Shown here piece by piece: positions 7,601 to 9,205 of a DNA stretch of 9,205 bases. Where the stretch lies: contig CAYQZZ010000074.1 of the NCBI GenBank assembly GCA_964422155.1, forward strand, positions 1-9,205, given 5' to 3'. A program made the position numbers and the translations under genes. Source of the stretch: JBGPRB01 sp964422155. GTDB taxonomy: Bacteria; Chloroflexota; Dehalococcoidia; Dehalococcoidales; RBG-16-60-22. Within the stretch, counting starts at the first letter, position 1; each line of letters opens with the position of its first letter. The notes beneath the pieces were generated by a model. It saw only the letters and a list, made by a program, of their open reading frames with translations, did not search any database and was not told where the DNA came from.

Positions 7601-8342
7601 TGTCCTGATAGTTGTACCCCTTCCGGCCAGACTTTTTCCTGCATTTTCTCTACCCAGGAATTTGTTCGGCACCGGACGCAAAGTCAGAATCTCCGGGGAA
7701 AAACCGGGCGAGCCGCCGGAGAAACCGGAAATCCGTGCCGAGGTTCCGGAAAAACCTGCGCCGCCGGAGGAAATAGTGGAACGCCCGGCAACCATAGAAA
7801 AAGCCAGTGAGGGCGAGTCTGTTGCTTTCGCCGCTAAAAGCTTCATCTGGTTGACAACCACCCAAAAAGGAGTCGAGGGAGGTCAGCCGACACTGTCCGC
7901 AAAAGAAGAACTGTCCCTAGGGAAAAAACTCTCCTCCCGGATTCAAGCATTAGCCGCAAAAGAACCGCTCTATCTGAAATATACTCAAGATGCTGCACTG
8001 TTCCTTCAAATCTGGGCGCGCTATGACTCCAGAGATGAGACTGACCGCTATCTCACAAAGTCATTCCGGCCCAGGCCGGAGAACGCTATTGCGCTTTTGA
8101 AATGCTTCCTGACAACTCCCGACCAGCCAGATACCACCCCCTCCGGCACCAGAGAATTTACCCGGAGCCATTACGACGCGCTGGCTGAAGTCATTGACCC
8201 CGATAACGTCTATAAGGCGCTCACCAAACTCTTCAAATTCAAACCCGATAGCATCGAGAGTGAAGCGCCCATCGACCCCTCCGATAGAGCCATTGCCTAT
8301 AAATTCCTGCGTATCCACCTTCAGGTAAAAGGTGAAAAATAG
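4638..8342 (+). CDS. Large bitopic surface protein: propeller-like ectodomain, two FN3-like domains, TM helix, novel cytoplasmic domain
   Basis: The 1234-aa product begins with a Sec signal peptide: Lys-rich start, hydrophobic core about 8-22, and likely cleavage after VSA (A30). Residues 31 to about 715 are Ser/Thr/Asn-rich with regularly spaced beta strands. Degenerate Asp-box/BNR motifs are seen at SSDAGATW (83-90), NGGLIW (127-132), DTGTTF (391-396), NAGVYW (519-524) and DGNLSW (560-565), suggesting a sortilin- or sialidase-like beta-propeller. Two FN3-like domains follow (about 718-830 and 831-925; WARPSIATEYELRIS and WTPIAGATEYQFILS mark equivalent strands). A proline-rich stalk (926-971) and one transmembrane helix (973-993) come next, then Arg/Lys-rich sequence fixing the C-terminus inside. 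A Pro/Glu linker leads to a mainly helical domain (about 1068-1234) that I do not recognise. Role is unknown: adhesion, sensing or a cell-surface scaffold are possible. The start lacks a good ribosome-binding site; M5 is an alternative. Confidence 0.85.
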   Translation: MKQKMAKILSLVTGILIVASLFSWPEPVSAGLASWSAETIPSRTDNILGPPGIDIRDFAVAGDTKTIYAVPGDSISDNVVFKSSDAGATWTALPVSIKADFVAVAPDDSTFVAVANNSTPTVYVTLNGGLIWYDLGTPQETNPAVAIYDIAISATREGKHYIAAAGKDTGGANLWYYSIIGTAAPTWQETRTLTGFATGNETAAVAFSPSFASDATLVVISDKVNDSVQLQMLDISSGKWNNDAGFINFPRPVVTDSGISRLTSASLSLAPTYLASDDDTRRVYIGLTVDGNASAIATSGIYRFVDTTITTLYTNIKIHSIAYNGSYLVAGAYDTTNVYRTTNPTSTTPTFYTSTTTKGPGGENKVKVAWIGTKVAAGTSGNESAFAISGDTGTTFNDISLVSTNITNARDVAVSADGSKVYFVTDDGSDLSLWYKSTTWQRVFSQRGTSDYIVRIEPQSASSIYLAKKGTTTIYYNSSSGATQWLARFCNISIQDLAVESTTAVYALSNTGSISKTVNAGVYWASATATTLGTGATIVSVSTDTLLATSQYGYVAYSTDGNLSWTLINQFVESGAVNVQVIADEYFASNKIIYAASDTAGQNIKKWQIGTSTSWVDIFNGTISGGVYGLAANSNTLYVLEYNASSGQSTIWRLFSPTTATATSESWTYSPTTTTTDINDTTVRLNATPRALKVSSGKLWAVKTNSTNKLYSFTDIAIELEIIPIKPESGFTDHVNAISGVAFDVPFSWARPSIATEYELRISEDEDFISLVASIIVASEEPNILVMAGPHQTGNNSVDFIPGLTYYWKIRTTRPLYSLYSKARYFSVEPVVASVLQLLVPANGGTDISKKPSFSWTPIAGATEYQFILSTNWTMARPIIDEKVDKAGFKLSKELDYGKTYFWIVRATQPILSSWSTLANFTVEDKPTGPVPPVIVVQEAPTVTINIPAPPPQNDITIAPPPETPPPVVPDYLITVIVIMGVLLLIVIVLIVVPLPARLFPAFSLPRNLFGTGRKVRISGEKPGEPPEKPEIRAEVPEKPAPPEEIVERPATIEKASEGESVAFAAKSFIWLTTTQKGVEGGQPTLSAKEELSLGKKLSSRIQALAAKEPLYLKYTQDAALFLQIWARYDSRDETDRYLTKSFRPRPENAIALLKCFLTTPDQPDTTPSGTREFTRSHYDALAEVIDPDNVYKALTKLFKFKPDSIESEAPIDPSDRAIAYKFLRIHLQVKGEK

Positions 8343-8360
8343 TACGGAAAATATCCGTAC
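8342..8360 (+). terminator. Hairpin at the stop codon of the surface protein gene
   Basis: GTACGGA (8342-8348) and TCCGTAC (8354-8360) form a perfect 7-bp stem with a 5-nt loop, beginning at the last base of the stop codon. No T tract follows, so it may be an RNA 3'-end stabiliser or a weak terminator rather than a classical intrinsic one. Confidence 0.35.
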
Positions 8361-8444
8361 CCGTTCTGAATAGTACTTTCCGGCGTTCGCACCTACCGAT
8401 AAATTACGCAAAACACTATCAACGCACCGCCATCATGCCCTTTT

Positions 8445-8551
8445 GTTTGACATCATTCCCCCATTTAAGGTAAACTATTACGGCACAATTTCCTATAGGG
8501 GTGATAATTGTGTCAAACGAACAAAGGGGACATAATTTTTAACATTGACAC
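8445..8551. repeat. Nested inverted repeats with TTGACA/TGTCAA cores
   Basis: GTTTGACA (8445-8452) and TGTCAAAC (8511-8518) are perfect 8-nt inverted copies. GTGTCAA (8510-8516) and TTGACAC (8545-8551) are a second perfect inverted pair sharing the middle box. Flanking CATTCCCC (8453-8461 area) and GGGGTGAT (8498-8505) roughly mirror one another, making the first pair a longer imperfect palindrome. Such nesting can be an operator array or the ends of a decayed mobile element; no transposase sequence is present. Confidence 0.4.
8447..8476 (+). promoter_or_regulatory. Promoter-like sequence in the intergenic interval
   Basis: Perfect TTGACA (8447-8452) stands 18 nt before TAAACT (8471-8476, four of six to TATAAT). 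If used, it would give a leader over 400 nt long before the gene at 8902. The -35 box is also part of the inverted repeats here, so it may be a chance product of them. Confidence 0.3.
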
Positions 8552-8621
8552 CTCCGTTACTAACTGCCGCCGCTTGTACTTTAGTATTTTAATAGTCACC
8601 GCCTACTAGAAAGGCAACCAG

Positions 8622-8640
8622 CCCCGTACTGAATACGGGG
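8622..8640. other. Perfect 7-bp hairpin
   Basis: CCCCGTA (8622-8628) and TACGGGG (8634-8640) form a perfect stem closed by a 5-nt loop. There is no T tract on either side, so it is not a convincing intrinsic terminator on either strand. It may be part of a folded leader RNA. Confidence 0.4.
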
Positions 8641-8714
8641 GTATCAAAGCTGTATTGTTGATATGGGATTACACGGGACAGGAAGTGAAGCGACCTCGCC
8701 TTACTCTATCTCCA

Positions 8715-8744
8715 TTGAAATACAGGCAGTGACCAGACTATTGT
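8715..8744 (+). promoter_or_regulatory. Weak candidate promoter for the hydratase-family gene
   Basis: TTGAAA (8715-8720, four of six matches) and TATTGT (8739-8744, four of six matches) are separated by 18 nt. The resulting leader would be about 150 nt and would contain both downstream stem-loops. Sequence support is thin, as other AT-rich -10-like stretches lie nearby. Confidence 0.2.
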
Positions 8745-8782
8745 ATCATCTATATTACTACGACAGCAGTTAATCCGTTATC

Positions 8783-8842
8783 GCGGCTTACTGCCGCAAT
8801 TTATTGTTCTCTTGCCAGTCCACCGCCATGCCCGGATTGGCA
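8783..8842 (+). other. Tandem stem-loops in the leader of the hydratase-family gene
   Basis: The first hairpin pairs GCGGC (8783-8787) with GCCGC (8793-8797) and is followed by AATTTATTGTT, so it could act as a weak terminator or attenuator. The second pairs TGCCAGTCC (8813-8821) with GGATTGGCA (8834-8842), nine pairs including one G-U, over a 12-nt loop. They end about 50 nt before the ribosome-binding site of the next gene. No known riboswitch pattern was recognised. Confidence 0.35.
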
Positions 8843-8901
8843 GGTTAAAAATACCGATAAAGAGTGTTTTCAATAAAAAAAATAGAAACTGGAGGAAAAT
8901 A

Positions 8902-9205
8902 ATGTCTTACCCGAAATTCAAGTCGATACTCCTGGAGAAGGACGAGGAAGAGCCCAAAGTTACCTACCTTACCCTGAACAGGCCGGATAAAAATAACGCC
9001 ATCAGCATCGGCGAAGAGGAAATGACCGGCGATATCAAGAAGGCTATGTGGGAAATCAACCATGATGATGACTGCAATGTAGTCATCTTCAAGGGTGCCG
9101 GCAAGAACTTCTGCGCCGGGTTCGACCTCTCCATGGTCTACCGCGTTTATGGCGGTGAAAAAGGTGTCAAGCCGAGCCAGAGAATCAGGCTCCAGACCGA
9201 CCAGG
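8902..9205 (+). CDS. Enoyl-CoA hydratase/isomerase (crotonase) family protein, N-terminal part (3' truncated)
   Basis: ATG 8902 follows GGAGG (8891-8895) by 6 nt, and the frame stays open to the end of the window (101 full codons). The protein opens with a typical crotonase strand, VTYLTLNRPDKNNAIS (residues 20-35), in which the A33 region supplies the first oxyanion-hole amide. GAGKNFCAGFDLS (65-77) places G73 as the second oxyanion-hole residue. These features fix the superfamily, which binds acyl-CoA thioesters in the cytoplasm. The catalytic acid/base residues fall beyond the window, so hydratase, isomerase, ring-opening hydrolase or dehalogenase activity cannot be separated. The insert before EINHDDD is acidic and ordinary. 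It probably begins an operon running out of the window. Confidence 0.88.
   Translation, partial: MSYPKFKSILLEKDEEEPKVTYLTLNRPDKNNAISIGEEEMTGDIKKAMWEINHDDDCNVVIFKGAGKNFCAGFDLSMVYRVYGGEKGVKPSQRIRLQTDQ

Larger units (their letters stand above)
8343..8901. other. Gene-free interval with clustered inverted repeats
   Basis: I find no supportable protein or RNA gene in these 559 bases. The interval looks more AT-rich than its neighbours. It contains the 3' hairpin of the previous gene, three TTGACA/TGTCAA-type boxes (8445-8551), a perfect hairpin at 8622-8640, a pair of stem-loops at 8783-8842, and the ribosome-binding site of the next gene (GGAGG 8891-8895). The first half could be the remnant of a small mobile element, and the second half the leader of the hydratase-family gene. 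Both readings are inference. Confidence 0.5.

Noticed and set aside
8061..8411. Minus-strand open frame of 116 codons at the 3' end of the surface protein gene
   Set aside because: Most of it is antisense to the cytoplasmic domain coding sequence, with Gly/Phe-rich product and no motif; the start region is not preceded by a ribosome-binding site of note.
8501..8545. Tiny frame starting GTG at 8510 after GGGGTGAT
   Set aside because: It would encode only ten residues and coincides with inverted repeat sequence; no evidence of translation.
8343..8901. Possible tRNA, CRISPR or known riboswitch in the interval
   Set aside because: No cloverleaf pairing with a TTCRA arm, no regularly spaced direct repeats and no known aptamer core could be found by eye.

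Overview
The window reads as anaerobe chromosome, with every supported gene on the + strand. A bis-MGD molybdoenzyme resembling pyrogallol-phloroglucinol transhydroxylase, a CoA-disulfide/persulfide reductase with a fused rhodanese domain, an enoyl-CoA hydratase-family enzyme and a large secreted propeller/FN3 protein together suggest a fermenting or sulfur-reducing anaerobe. My best guess is an uncultured Chloroflexota (Dehalococcoidia-like) lineage. That assignment rests on gene content and general style, not on any marker gene in the window.

Layout. Positions 1-750 hold the C-terminal part of a molybdopterin oxidoreductase catalytic subunit. It is followed after 3 nt by its iron-sulfur partner (754-1584), which carries 16 cluster cysteines and a C-terminal Cna-B/transthyretin-like beta domain. 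A hairpin terminator (1611-1646) closes this two-gene unit. The next gap (1585-1929) also holds a MITE-like inverted repeat (1692-1776) and a good sigma70-type promoter. That promoter serves a 577-aa FAD disulfide reductase fused to rhodanese (1930-3663). A class II aldolase-family gene (3821-4492) follows as an apparently separate unit.

The largest gene (4638-8342) encodes a 1234-aa bitopic protein. It has a signal peptide, a long Ser/Thr-rich ectodomain with degenerate Asp-boxes (probable beta-propeller), two FN3-like domains, a proline-rich stalk, one transmembrane helix, and a cytoplasmic C-terminal domain I do not recognise. Its promoter has a perfect TTGACA -35 box, three copies of a TTACTCTT-type box sit in front of it, and the predicted mRNA leader is very short.

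Positions 8343-8901 (559 bp) contain no gene I can support. They hold several inverted repeats and hairpins and some promoter-like sequence. The window ends inside an enoyl-CoA hydratase/isomerase-family gene (starting at 8902).

How the genes work together: only the molybdoenzyme pair is clearly one complex. The other genes have their own leaders and no obvious shared pathway. The most novel-looking object is the 1234-aa surface protein with its upstream box array; the most biochemically interesting is the transhydroxylase-like pair.
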